DNA from: an uncultured Oscillospiraceae bacterium
Lineage (GTDB): Bacteria > Bacillota > Clostridia > Oscillospirales > Acutalibacteraceae
Direction: 5' to 3'
Assembly (NCBI GenBank): GCA_959601025.1
Contig: CAUGOD010000013.1
Span: 1 to 62,389, forward strand
Length of the DNA stretch: 62,389 nt
Positions 9,201 through 17,718 of the stretch are shown here, piece after piece (position 1 is the first letter of the stretch; each line of letters starts with the position of its first letter). The notes beneath the pieces were generated by a model, which ran no database searches, was not told the DNA's origin, and was given only the letters and a program-made list of their open reading frames with translations. The translations under genes were made by a program, and so were the position numbers.

Positions 9201-9959
9201 TCAGCCGCCCAGATAAGCCTTGATGACCTTCTCGTTCGAACGGATTTCCTCCGGGGTGCCGTCCGCGATCAGGGTGCCGTAGTCCAGCACATAAATCCGC
9301 TCGCAGACGCCCATCACCAGGCTCATGTCGTGCTCGATCAACAGGATAGACACCCCAAACATCTCCCGAATCTGACGGATGGTCTCCATCAGCTCCCGTG
9401 TTTCGGTGGGGTTCATGCCGGCGGCCGGTTCGTCCAGCAGCAGCAGCTTGGGACGGGCGGCCAGCGCACGGAGAATCTCCAGCTTCCGCTGCTGCCCATA
9501 CGGCAGGTTGGACGCCTGCTGCTCGGCCAGCTCCTCCATATTAAAAATTTTCAGCAGTTCCCTCGCCTCTTCGGTGGTTTTCCGCTCCTCCTTCCAATAG
9601 GAAGGCAGACGGAGGATCGCGGAGGCGACGCTGTATTTCATATGCTGCTGCATCGCTACCTTGACGTTATCCAGCACCGTCATCGCCTTGAACAGGCGGA
9701 TGTTCTGGAAGGTACGGGCGATGCCGATCCGGTTGATCTGGTACGGCTTTTTGCCGATGATGCTTTCCCCCATGAACCGGATGGCGCCCTTGGTCGGGGC
9801 GTACACGCCGGTCAGAAGGTTGAACACCGTGGTTTTGCCCGCGCCGTTCGGCCCGATCAAGCCCACGATCTCCTGATCCTCAATCCGCAGGTAAACGTCG
9901 TCTACCGCCCGCAGGCCGCCGAACGTGATGCCGAGGTCCTTGGTCTCGAGTACGGTCAT
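9201..9959 (-). CDS. livG: Branched-chain amino acid ABC transporter ATPase LivG
   Basis: 252 residues with Walker A GPNGAGKTT, the long helical insert typical of LivG, LPYGQQRKLEILRAL in place of the canonical LSGGQ signature (as is usual in this subfamily), and Walker B LLLLDEPAAGMNPTET. It starts with ATG three bases after the livM stop, behind a GGGGAGGTG site. It forms the second nucleotide-binding subunit of the Liv importer. Confidence 0.95.
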   Translation of the reverse strand: MTVLETKDLGITFGGLRAVDDVYLRIEDQEIVGLIGPNGAGKTTVFNLLTGVYAPTKGAIRFMGESIIGKKPYQINRIGIARTFQNIRLFKAMTVLDNVKVAMQQHMKYSVASAILRLPSYWKEERKTTEEARELLKIFNMEELAEQQASNLPYGQQRKLEILRALAARPKLLLLDEPAAGMNPTETRELMETIRQIREMFGVSILLIEHDMSLVMGVCERIYVLDYGTLIADGTPEEIRSNEKVIKAYLGG

Positions 9960-9962
9960 CCG

Positions 9963-10988
9963 TCACACCTCCCCTTTCTTTTTCCGCGCCGGGCGGGAAC
10001 CGAACAGCTTACGGAAAATCTTCGTAAGCGACAGCTCATACCGTCCGAGAAGGCCGGTCGGCTTGAACAGCATAACGATGATCAGGATAATCGAGTAGAT
10101 CAGCATCCGGTAATCCGAAAAATCGCGAAGGAACTCCGGAAGCAGGGTGAGCACCGTAGCGGAAATAATAGAACCGGTGATGGAGCCCATACCGCCAAGC
10201 ACCACCATAATCAGGATTTCGACCGATTTGTTGAAGTCGTACTTGGAGGGGTCGACCAGGCCGAGCTGATGAGCGTACAAGCCGCCCGCCACACCGGCGA
10301 TGAACGCCGCCATCACAAAGGCGAGCAGTTTGTAATAGGTAGTGTTGATCCCCGAGGATTCCGCGGCAATCTCATCCTCCCGGATGGCGATGACCGCCCG
10401 GCCATGCCGGGAACGTCCGAAGGTGAACATCATAAAGACCACCAGCACGGCAAGGACAAACGCATAAATAAACATCGCGGCGGGGTGCTCCCGGTTGTTC
10501 AGAGATTCAATACCGGAAAGCCCCATGGCGCCGTTGGTGATTTTCAGATTGTTGGCCACCACCCGGATAATCTCCCCAAAGCCGAGGGTGATAATCGCCA
10601 GGTAATCCCCCCGCAGCCGCAGGGCGGGGATACCGATGATAATCCCGAACACGGCGGCGAGCAGACCGGCCAGCACCAGCCCGATCGGCAGGGCGACCGG
10701 CAGCGGCAGCCCGCAGTTTTTGGTAAACAAAGCCGCCGCGTACGCGCCCACCAGCATAAAGCCGGCATGGCCGAGCACGAGCTGACCAAGCACACCGGTC
10801 ACCAGGTTCAGGCTGACCGCCAGGATAACGTTGATGCACACCATGGTAACCAGGTCGGCCTGGTAGCGGTTCATGACGCCGGTGTTCATCAGGAGAAACA
10901 AAACGATGAACAGCAGCGCCGTCAGGACCAGATTCACCGCGTAGGAGACCAGCGTCCTTTTCTTCTTCGTCGGATTCATCATGGCCAT
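9963..10988 (-). CDS. livM: Branched-chain amino acid ABC transporter permease LivM
   Basis: 341 residues with eight or more hydrophobic helices. The central GFMLVGAYAAALF and the loop ALRLRGDYLAIITLGFGEIIR match LivM. The basic C-terminal end (RPARKKKGEV) faces the cytoplasm. The start could be the GTG at 10994, which overlaps the livH stop, or the ATG at 10988; the latter has the better distance (7 nt) from AAGG, so I used it. Confidence 0.94.
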   Translation of the reverse strand: MAMMNPTKKKRTLVSYAVNLVLTALLFIVLFLLMNTGVMNRYQADLVTMVCINVILAVSLNLVTGVLGQLVLGHAGFMLVGAYAAALFTKNCGLPLPVALPIGLVLAGLLAAVFGIIIGIPALRLRGDYLAIITLGFGEIIRVVANNLKITNGAMGLSGIESLNNREHPAAMFIYAFVLAVLVVFMMFTFGRSRHGRAVIAIREDEIAAESSGINTTYYKLLAFVMAAFIAGVAGGLYAHQLGLVDPSKYDFNKSVEILIMVVLGGMGSITGSIISATVLTLLPEFLRDFSDYRMLIYSIILIIVMLFKPTGLLGRYELSLTKIFRKLFGSRPARKKKGEV

Positions 10989-10990
10989 AC

Positions 10991-11884
10991 TCACACCTTC
11001 TCCTTCCGGTTCTTGCCCATAATGCCGGTCGGCTTGACCAGCAGCACAAGGATCAGAATTCCGAACACCACCGCGTCGGTCAGGGTGCTGCTGATATACG
11101 CCTTGGTGAGGCTTTCCGCCACGCCGAGCACATAGCCGCCGATCATCGCTCCGGGAATGGAGCCGATGCCGCCGAGCACCGCCGCCACAAAAGCCTTCAG
11201 GCCGAGCAGATTGCCCATAACCGGTTTGATCTGCGGATAGGTATTACAGTACAGCAGCGCGCCGACCGCCGCCAACGCCGAGCCGACCGCGAAGGTGACA
11301 GCGATCACACGGTTGGTGTTGATCCCCATCAGCTTGGCGGCGCCGGCGTCCTCCGACGTGGCCTGCATGGCTTTGCCGGTCTTGGTCTTTTTCACCAGAA
11401 GCTGGAGCCCCGCCATCATCAGGATGGATACGATAATATTCAAAACCGTGGAAAGGCTGACGTTCAGCGCCCCCAGCTCCAGCACCTGATTGCCGAACAT
11501 CTGCGGCATGGACTGCGGCTCCGAACCGAACAGCAGCATAAAGAGGTTCTGCAGGAAGATGCTCACGCCCAGCGCGGTAATCAGCAGCGAAATACGGGGA
11601 GCGTCGTGAACCAGAAGCCGATGATAAGCGACCCGCTCAATCACCACGCCCGCAACAGCGCAGATCAAAACAGCGGCGAGCACGGCGATCCACAGCGGCG
11701 CTTTCAACAGCACCAGCACCAGATAGACAATATAGCTGCCCACCATAATAATATCGCCGTGAGCAAAGTTGATCAGCTGCACGATACCATACACCATGCT
11801 GTAGCCGAGCGCAACCAGCGCATAAATACTCCCCAGCCCCAGCCCGTTGAGTATCTGCGCTATAAAGTTCATGAAGTCTTTCAT
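10991..11884 (-). CDS. livH: Branched-chain amino acid ABC transporter permease LivH
   Basis: 297 residues, eight hydrophobic helices. The N-terminal block LNGLGLGSIYALVALGYSMV and the later GLKAFVAAVLGGIGSIPGAM are LivH hallmarks. The ATG at 11884 has GGAAGGTG at a good distance; a longer frame up to 11977 runs through the terminator hairpin and is not credible. The first gene after the intercistronic terminator, it overlaps livM. Confidence 0.95.
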   Translation of the reverse strand: MKDFMNFIAQILNGLGLGSIYALVALGYSMVYGIVQLINFAHGDIIMVGSYIVYLVLVLLKAPLWIAVLAAVLICAVAGVVIERVAYHRLLVHDAPRISLLITALGVSIFLQNLFMLLFGSEPQSMPQMFGNQVLELGALNVSLSTVLNIIVSILMMAGLQLLVKKTKTGKAMQATSEDAGAAKLMGINTNRVIAVTFAVGSALAAVGALLYCNTYPQIKPVMGNLLGLKAFVAAVLGGIGSIPGAMIGGYVLGVAESLTKAYISSTLTDAVVFGILILVLLVKPTGIMGKNRKEKV

Positions 11885-11956
11885 CGTCGCACCTTCCCAC
11901 TCTGTACTTGGCCCTCTATACCGGAATGCCTGTCCGCAAACCGGCTTGAAACCGGG

Positions 11957-11985
11957 AAAAGAGGGTGAGCACGCCACCCTCTTTT
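11957..11985 (-). terminator. Intercistronic terminator/attenuator between livK and livH
   Basis: Twelve-base arms (11957-11967 region with 11974-11985) around a 6-nt loop, ending TTTT on the minus strand. Placed after the binding-protein gene and before the channel genes, it would let livK be made in excess, as is common for binding-protein operons. Confidence 0.75.
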
Positions 11986-12033
11986 CCCGCTCTATTCCGT
12001 TTTTCGGGACGCCATCACCCCGAAAAGGCTTTT

Positions 12034-13209
12034 TTATTTCGAAATACTGTAGTTCTCTACAAAGCCGTACTTGCCGTCCTTGCAGTTGGTAATGATCGCC
12101 TCGCGGACCGGGTTACGCTTCTCGTCAAAGGTGGTGGTACCGGTCAGCCCCTTGTAGTTGGTGCTCTTCAGCGCCTCGATGATCTTGTCGGAATCGGTGG
12201 AGCCGGCGCGGTTGATCGCGTCCGCCATAATCATCATCGAATCGTAGCCAAGAACGGCGAACATGTTCGCGTCCATCCCATAGGTTTCCTTATACAGCTT
12301 CAGGAACGCCTGCAGGTCTGCGTCCGTGCTGGTGGCCGAATACTGGCTGCAGAAATAGCTGTTTGCCACCGCGTCCACATTGGAGGCGTCGATCTTCTCG
12401 AGTACGCCATCCCAGCCGTCCGCGCCCAGGAAGGTAGAGGTGATGCCCTGCGCCTTAGCCTGCACCGCGATCAGCGCGACGTCAGAATAGTACACCGGCA
12501 CCATCAGCACGTCGGGATTGGAGGCCTTGATTTTCGTCAGCTGCGAATTGAAGTCGGTGCTGCCGGTCTGGTAGCCTTCCTTATTGGTCACGGTGATGCC
12601 CAGCTCCTTGGCCGCCGCCTCAAACGCATCGGCGATGCCGGTGGAATAGGTGTCGCCGTTGTCGTACAGGATCGCCGCGGTTTTAGCATTCAGCTTCTTC
12701 GCCGCGTAGTCGGCCATCAGCTGGCCCTGATACGGGTCGATAAAGCAGGCGCGGAACACGTTCTCGCCCACCTCGGTAATATCTGCCGCCGTGCCGGACG
12801 GCGTGATCATCGGCATATTGTCGGCCTTCGCCTTCTGAGCCACCGCCGTGCAGGGCTTGGAGGTCACGTCGCCCACCAGCGCCACGACCTTATCGGTCTG
12901 GGCGAGCTTGTTATAGGCGTTGATCGCTTCGTTCGGGTCGCCCTTCTCGTCGTAGCAGATGTAATCGATCTTCTTGCCGCCAAGGACGCCGCCCTTTTCG
13001 TTGATGGCCTTGACCGCCAGCTTAACCGCGTTGTCCACGGCCTTGCCGTACTGGGACACTTCGCCGGTCAGCGGAGCCAGGCCGCCGATCTTAATGGCGT
13101 CGCCGCTGCCGACGTCCTTTGTACAGCCTGCCAGCGGCACGATCATCAGCGCAGCCGCCAAAGCCAGCGCGACAACACTTCTCTTCTTCATGGCTTTTCT
13201 GCTTTTCAA
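12034..13209 (-). CDS. livK: Branched-chain amino acid ABC transporter binding lipoprotein LivK
   Basis: 391 residues, with a signal peptide and lipobox PLAGC around residue 28. The mature region is a type I periplasmic-binding fold (IKIGGLAPLTGEVSQYG; INEKGGVLGGKKIDYICYDEKGDP), characteristic of Leu/Ile/Val/amide-binding proteins. The lipid-anchored protein would capture the ligand outside the membrane. The start is TTG at 13209 with GGAGG eight nt upstream. The ATG six codons later has no ribosome binding site, which decides for TTG. A strong promoter lies at 13307-13335. Confidence 0.95.
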   Translation of the reverse strand: MKSRKAMKKRSVVALALAAALMIVPLAGCTKDVGSGDAIKIGGLAPLTGEVSQYGKAVDNAVKLAVKAINEKGGVLGGKKIDYICYDEKGDPNEAINAYNKLAQTDKVVALVGDVTSKPCTAVAQKAKADNMPMITPSGTAADITEVGENVFRACFIDPYQGQLMADYAAKKLNAKTAAILYDNGDTYSTGIADAFEAAAKELGITVTNKEGYQTGSTDFNSQLTKIKASNPDVLMVPVYYSDVALIAVQAKAQGITSTFLGADGWDGVLEKIDASNVDAVANSYFCSQYSATSTDADLQAFLKLYKETYGMDANMFAVLGYDSMMIMADAINRAGSTDSDKIIEALKSTNYKGLTGTTTFDEKRNPVREAIITNCKDGKYGFVENYSISK

Positions 13210-13306
13210 ACCTTATCCCTCCATATTCTTCACCGCCCGCCGCCAAGGATGCGGCACAGGCGCCGTTTGCGCGTTCAGGGCCGGGAACCCGGCCCGTTTC
13301 TTAAAC

Positions 13307-13335
13307 ATTATATAATCCGGGTGTGCATAATGCAA
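13307..13335 (-). promoter_or_regulatory. Predicted sigma-A promoter of the liv operon
   Basis: Minus strand TTGCAT, 17 bp, TATAAT, about 100 bp before livK. Together with the phoR terminator it accounts for the 311-bp gap 13210-13520. Confidence 0.7.
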
Positions 13336-13464
13336 GAAAAATTTCGAATTTTCCGCGGCACGGCCCGCTTTTTGGCGGGAATTTGTCTTCCAGGGATACA
13401 ACCATGGGGACGAATGCGCGCCGGATTGCCAGCCCGCAACGGCCGTTTCCCCAAAAGTAAATAA

Positions 13465-13499
13465 AATCCGACAGAGAATCGTATATTCTCCGTCGGATT
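13465..13499 (-). terminator. Intrinsic terminator of the pst-pho operon
   Basis: Fifteen-base arms (13465-13479 with 13485-13499, one mismatch), followed on the minus strand by TTTATTTAC. It sits 22 bp after the phoR stop. Confidence 0.8.
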
Positions 13500-13520
13500 C
13501 AACATTTTGTATATATTCTG

Positions 13521-15281
13521 CTATGTGGAAATCGTACTGTCCGTGCCGGCGGCATGCCCCAGCGGAAGCCGGACAGTGAAGGTGGTACCGACCCCTTCCC
13601 GGCTTTCCACGCGGATGTCGCCGCCGTAAAGACCGACAATGTGCTTGACAATGGACAGCCCCAGCCCAGTTCCGCCCAGTTCGCGGGAACGTCCCTTATC
13701 CACCCGGTAGAAGCGTTCGAAAATCCGGCCGATATCCTTTTCCGGGATACCGATCCCGGTATCCTCCACACGGATGGCGGCGACCCCGCGTTCCCGGCGG
13801 GCGGATACGGTGACCCTGCCGCCCTCCCGGTTGTATTTCATCGCGTTTTCCATCAGATTTTTCATCAGCTGGTGAAAGCGGCGAGGACTGGCGTTCACCT
13901 GCAGCCCATCCTCCAGCTCGGTCTGGAAGGAGACCCGCCGCCGTCCCGCCTCAGGCCGGAGAGCCTCCATAACCCGTTCCACTGTTTCCTCCACCGACGC
14001 GGCTTCGGCGTCCACGTCCCGCTCCCCGTTTTCGATCTCGGACAGCTGGAGGATATCGTCGGTCAGCTTCTGCAGCCGCTCGGCCTCGATCTCGATAATC
14101 TCGTAAAAAGACTGCGCGGTTTCCTCGTCCCGTGGTCCGTTCCGAAGCAGCTCAATATAGCCGCGGATGGAGGTCAGCGGGGTCTTCAGCTCATGGGTCA
14201 CGTTGGCGACGAACTCGCTGCGCATGATCTCCAGCTTGCGGATACGGGTCACATCGGACAGCACAGCCAGCGTACCGCCCTCCCGGCTTTCGTTCACCCG
14301 GGCCGCGTAAACCTGGAGAATCCGCTCGGTTGGACCGGCCAGCACCACGGTGTCCCGCACCGGCTCGCTCTCCTGCGCCAGCCGGTCGAGGAGTTTCTGG
14401 ATATACCGATAATTCTCCCCGCATTCGGGAAGCCGGACGGCGGTCATCGGCGCGGGGCCGAGAAGCTCCCTCGCCCGGCGGGTAAGCAGCGTGATCCGCC
14501 CGTCCGCGTCCAGTGCGATCACGCCGTCGTCCATGCCCTGCAGGATACCGGCCATCCGTTCCGAGTGGTATTCCAGCTCCGCGTGCGCACAGGCCAGCCG
14601 TTCGGACATCCGGTTAAACGCGCCGGATAGCTCCCCCATCTCGTCCGGGGCGTCCGCAACCCGTACGGCGGTATCGCCATCGGCGATCTGCCGGGCGGCG
14701 CGGGTCAGCTCCTGCAGGGGCTCCACCACCCGTCCGGCTGAATAGTTGGCGGCGAACAACGCCGCCCCCAGCCCCAGGACGATGCCGATCAGCCCGCAGC
14801 CCCAAAGCATATACTGCACCCGACTTTCCCCATCCAGAGACAGGGATACCCGATAAATCGCTTTTGTTCCGTCCGGCAGTGTCCGCAGCTCGGCGCGGTA
14901 CATCTCCCGCCGTCCGGTGGTACTGCTGCGGCGGACGTCCTCCCCCCGGCCGGACTCCAGCGCTTCCTCCACCTCCGGACGGGAAGCGTGGCTGCCCATC
15001 TCGGCCGGATCGGCCCGGCTGTCCCCCAGCACGGTTCCGTCCGCCGCGATCAGGGTGACGCGTACCTCGCCGTTCAGCCGTTCCCCCGCCTCCACGGCCA
15101 GCCGCCGACAGGCGTCCGTATCCTCCAGGGGATAGCCGCCGATCAGCGCCAATGCGGTATCCAGCCTCTTTTCGGTTTCGTCGGTATATACCTGTTCCAT
15201 GAGAGGAACGGCAAAAAGGAAAGCGACCACCAGCCCGGCGATAATCGCCAGCGTCGCCGCCCGGAAAAATCGTCTGCGCAG
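13521..15281 (-). CDS. phoR: Phosphate sensor histidine kinase PhoR
   Basis: 586 residues: N-terminal basic patch and membrane helix, an extracytoplasmic sensor region (about 35-160), a second helix, HAMP, a PAS domain, an HisKA box with THELKTPLTSIRG (the phosphorylated His) and a C-terminal HATPase with DTGIGIPEKD and GTGLGLSIVKHIV. It follows phoB in the same operon and should phosphorylate PhoB under phosphate starvation. Start choice is odd. The longest ATG/GTG frame begins at 15230 inside the first membrane helix with no ribosome binding site. AAGGGAGG followed 8 nt later by an in-frame CTG at 15281 restores the basic patch (RRRFFR) and the full helix, so CTG is the likely start. Confidence 0.93.
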   Translation of the reverse strand: MRRRFFRAATLAIIAGLVVAFLFAVPLMEQVYTDETEKRLDTALALIGGYPLEDTDACRRLAVEAGERLNGEVRVTLIAADGTVLGDSRADPAEMGSHASRPEVEEALESGRGEDVRRSSTTGRREMYRAELRTLPDGTKAIYRVSLSLDGESRVQYMLWGCGLIGIVLGLGAALFAANYSAGRVVEPLQELTRAARQIADGDTAVRVADAPDEMGELSGAFNRMSERLACAHAELEYHSERMAGILQGMDDGVIALDADGRITLLTRRARELLGPAPMTAVRLPECGENYRYIQKLLDRLAQESEPVRDTVVLAGPTERILQVYAARVNESREGGTLAVLSDVTRIRKLEIMRSEFVANVTHELKTPLTSIRGYIELLRNGPRDEETAQSFYEIIEIEAERLQKLTDDILQLSEIENGERDVDAEAASVEETVERVMEALRPEAGRRRVSFQTELEDGLQVNASPRRFHQLMKNLMENAMKYNREGGRVTVSARRERGVAAIRVEDTGIGIPEKDIGRIFERFYRVDKGRSRELGGTGLGLSIVKHIVGLYGGDIRVESREGVGTTFTVRLPLGHAAGTDSTIST

Positions 15282-15361
15282 GGGGAACGCCTCCCTTCCA
15301 GGCTTACTCTTTGTATATTAGTTGTAAAATTAGCCTATTAGTATTATTGCAACGTACCCAT

Positions 15362-16060
15362 TCAGGCGGTTTCCTCCGCGAAGCGATAGCCTACGCCCCG
15401 CACGGTGAGAATCCGTTTGGGGTTATCCGGCTCGTCCTCGATCTTCTGCCGCAGATACCGGACATGCACGTCCACCGTCCGGGTGTCGCCGTAGAAATCC
15501 ACCTTCCAGACCGTATCCAGCAGCATTTCCCGGGTAAACACCCGTCCCGGGGTTTTCATCAGGGTATAGAGCAGCTCGAATTCCCTCTGGGTCAGCTCGA
15601 TTTCCCGCCCGTTTTTGGTCACCCGCCGCCGGGTGTAATCCACCGTCAGCCCGCCGGCGGATAGAACCTCCTCCAGCGGCGCGCTGAGGTATTCCTGCCG
15701 CCGGATTACCGCACGGGTGCGGGCGGCCAGCTCCTTGACGCTGAAGGGCTTGGTGACGTAATCATCCGCCCCCAGCTCCAGCCCCAGCACCCGGTCCACC
15801 TCGTCCGACCTTGCGGTCATCATGATAACCGGGATGGGGCGGGTGGCAGGGTTTTCCCGGATGGCGCGCAGCACGCTCATACCGTCCTGCCCGGGCATCA
15901 TCCAGTCCAGCAGCACCGCGTCGGGCTGCGTCTGGTTCAGCGCGTGCAGCATCACCGAGCCGTCGGAGAATTCCGCCGTTTCAAAGCCTGCGTCCTTCAG
16001 GCCGATGGCGGCCAGACGACGAATGTGCGGTTCATCGTCCACAATATATACCAAAGCCAT
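15362..16060 (-). CDS. phoB: Phosphate response regulator PhoB/PhoP (OmpR family)
   Basis: 232 residues. Receiver domain with VYIVDDEPHIRRLA, the phosphorylated Asp in AVLLDWMMPGQDG and KPFSVKELAAR; a C-terminal winged-helix DNA-binding domain with LTQREFELLYTLM and TVDVHVRYLRQKIED. It presumably activates the pst operon through the Pho-box-like repeats near 21435-21472. The ATG at 16060 begins at the usual receiver N-terminus; the longer frame to 16102 adds a non-homologous leader. Confidence 0.95.
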   Translation of the reverse strand: MALVYIVDDEPHIRRLAAIGLKDAGFETAEFSDGSVMLHALNQTQPDAVLLDWMMPGQDGMSVLRAIRENPATRPIPVIMMTARSDEVDRVLGLELGADDYVTKPFSVKELAARTRAVIRRQEYLSAPLEEVLSAGGLTVDYTRRRVTKNGREIELTQREFELLYTLMKTPGRVFTREMLLDTVWKVDFYGDTRTVDVHVRYLRQKIEDEPDNPKRILTVRGVGYRFAEETA

Positions 16061-16150
16061 ACCTTTACCACGCCTTTCCAAATGGGGACTCTGGCCTTTC
16101 ATGACAATTATAGCTTTTACACTCTTCCCTGTCCAGTAGGATTATCGCCG

Positions 16151-16852
16151 TCAGGGCGTCTCCTCTGACTGCCCGTCTTCGTAGGCGCCGCCCTGCGTGT
16201 TGTTCAGGTCGGGATGTATCCCAGTACGGATAAAAATCGCCCACTCCGCGATGTTGGTCGCATGGTCGCCCATGCGTTCGATATACTTGGCGATGAACAG
16301 AAAATCGACGTTTTCCGGCACGCGGGACTGGCTCCGGCTGATCTGGCTGCAGAGCTCGAGGACGGCGGCGGAAAACAGCGCGTCCACCTCGTCGTCTTCC
16401 CGGCATACCTTCTCCGCCAGCTCGATATCCTCCCGCAGATACGCGTCCAGTGCGCTGCGGAACATCTCCCGCGCCTTATCGAACATCTGTAAAAGGCGAG
16501 CGGTGGGATGCAGGGCCGCCATTCCCGCCACGGTGGCGAGGATTTCGCAGATATCGGCGCACTGGTCGGCGATCCGTTCCATATCGGTAATGATCTTCAG
16601 CGTCGCGGTAATCAGCCGCAGGTCGCGGGCCAGCGGCTGCTGCAGGGCGAGCAGGTTCATACAGCTCTGTTCGATGCTTTTTTCCATGGTGTTGATTTCC
16701 CGGTCCCGGGGAAAAATGGTTTTCGCCAGACGGACATCCATCGTCTTCAGGCATTGGAGGGTCCCCTGCATACTGGCATCCACCCGGCGGCCCATCTCGG
16801 CAAGATCGACGTTCAGGCGGGCGAGCTCCTGTTCAAATACTTTTCTCGGCAT
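16151..16852 (-). CDS. phoU: Phosphate transport system regulator PhoU
   Basis: 233 residues, all helical, in two similar halves. Each has a metal-binding-type E/D motif region (ITDMERIADQCADICE near residue 90 and FIAKYIERMGDHATNIAEW near residue 190). PhoU links the Pst transporter to the PhoR kinase and restrains signalling when phosphate is plentiful. ATG preceded by GAGGAG at 6 nt. The last ~20 residues form an acidic tail. Confidence 0.95.
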   Translation of the reverse strand: MPRKVFEQELARLNVDLAEMGRRVDASMQGTLQCLKTMDVRLAKTIFPRDREINTMEKSIEQSCMNLLALQQPLARDLRLITATLKIITDMERIADQCADICEILATVAGMAALHPTARLLQMFDKAREMFRSALDAYLREDIELAEKVCREDDEVDALFSAAVLELCSQISRSQSRVPENVDFLFIAKYIERMGDHATNIAEWAIFIRTGIHPDLNNTQGGAYEDGQSEETP

Positions 16853-16876
16853 CGCTGTCTCCTCGTTTCCCCGGCC

Positions 16877-17659
16877 TTAACCGAACCGGCCGGTGATATA
16901 ATCCTCGGTACGCTTATCCCGCGGGGTGTTGAACATGGTCACGGTATCGTCGTATTCCACGATCTCCCCCAGCAGGAAGAAGGCCGTTTTGTCCGCGATC
17001 CGGCCGGCCTGCTGCATGTTGTGGGTCACGATTACTACGGTATATTTCCTTTTCAGCTCCTGCATCAGGTCTTCGATCTTGAGGGTGGAGATCGGATCGA
17101 GCGCGGAGGTCGGCTCATCCATCAGCAGGATATCCGGTTCCACCGCCAGCGCCCGTGCGATGCAGAGACGCTGCTGCTGGCCGCCCGACATCCCCATGGC
17201 GGATTCCTTCAGCCGGTCTTTCACCTCATCCCACAGGGCGGCGCCCTTCAGGGAGGTTTCCACCAGCTCATCCAGCCTTTTTCGGTTTTTGATTCCGTGT
17301 ACCCGTGGGCCGTAGGCGATATTGTCGTAAATGCTCATCGGGAAGGGATTGGGCTTCTGGAACACCATCCCCGCCCGGCGACGGAGGAGGGTCACATCGG
17401 TGCGGGGATCGTAAATGTCCTCTCCGTCGATCTTCACCCCGCCGGTAATCCGGCAGCCGGCGACCAGATCGTTCATCCGGTTGAAGGTTTTGATGCAGGT
17501 GGATTTTCCGCAGCCGGACGGACCAATGAAGGCGGTGATCTGGTTGCGGCCGATGTCCATGGTAACATGCTTCAGGGCCTGAAAATCCCCATAATACAGA
17601 TTCAGGTCCTGTACCGAAATTTTAACGGGAGCGGTATTCGTCTGCGTCGTCGCAGTCAT
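16877..17659 (-). CDS. pstB: Phosphate ABC transporter ATPase PstB
   Basis: 260 residues. DLNLYYGDFQALKHV near the start, Walker A GPSGCGKST with the following CIKTFNRMNDL, signature MSGGQQQRLCIARAL and Walker B ILLMDEPTSALDPIST are diagnostic of PstB. It hydrolyses ATP to drive phosphate uptake through PstA/PstC. Closely spaced with phoU downstream (25 bp). Confidence 0.97.
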   Translation of the reverse strand: MTATTQTNTAPVKISVQDLNLYYGDFQALKHVTMDIGRNQITAFIGPSGCGKSTCIKTFNRMNDLVAGCRITGGVKIDGEDIYDPRTDVTLLRRRAGMVFQKPNPFPMSIYDNIAYGPRVHGIKNRKRLDELVETSLKGAALWDEVKDRLKESAMGMSGGQQQRLCIARALAVEPDILLMDEPTSALDPISTLKIEDLMQELKRKYTVVIVTHNMQQAGRIADKTAFFLLGEIVEYDDTVTMFNTPRDKRTEDYITGRFG

Positions 17660-17718
17660 GGCTTTCCCCTGTCCTTTCGTTTATGATGTTGCGGTCAGTG
17701 CCTATCGGCCGCGCCGCC

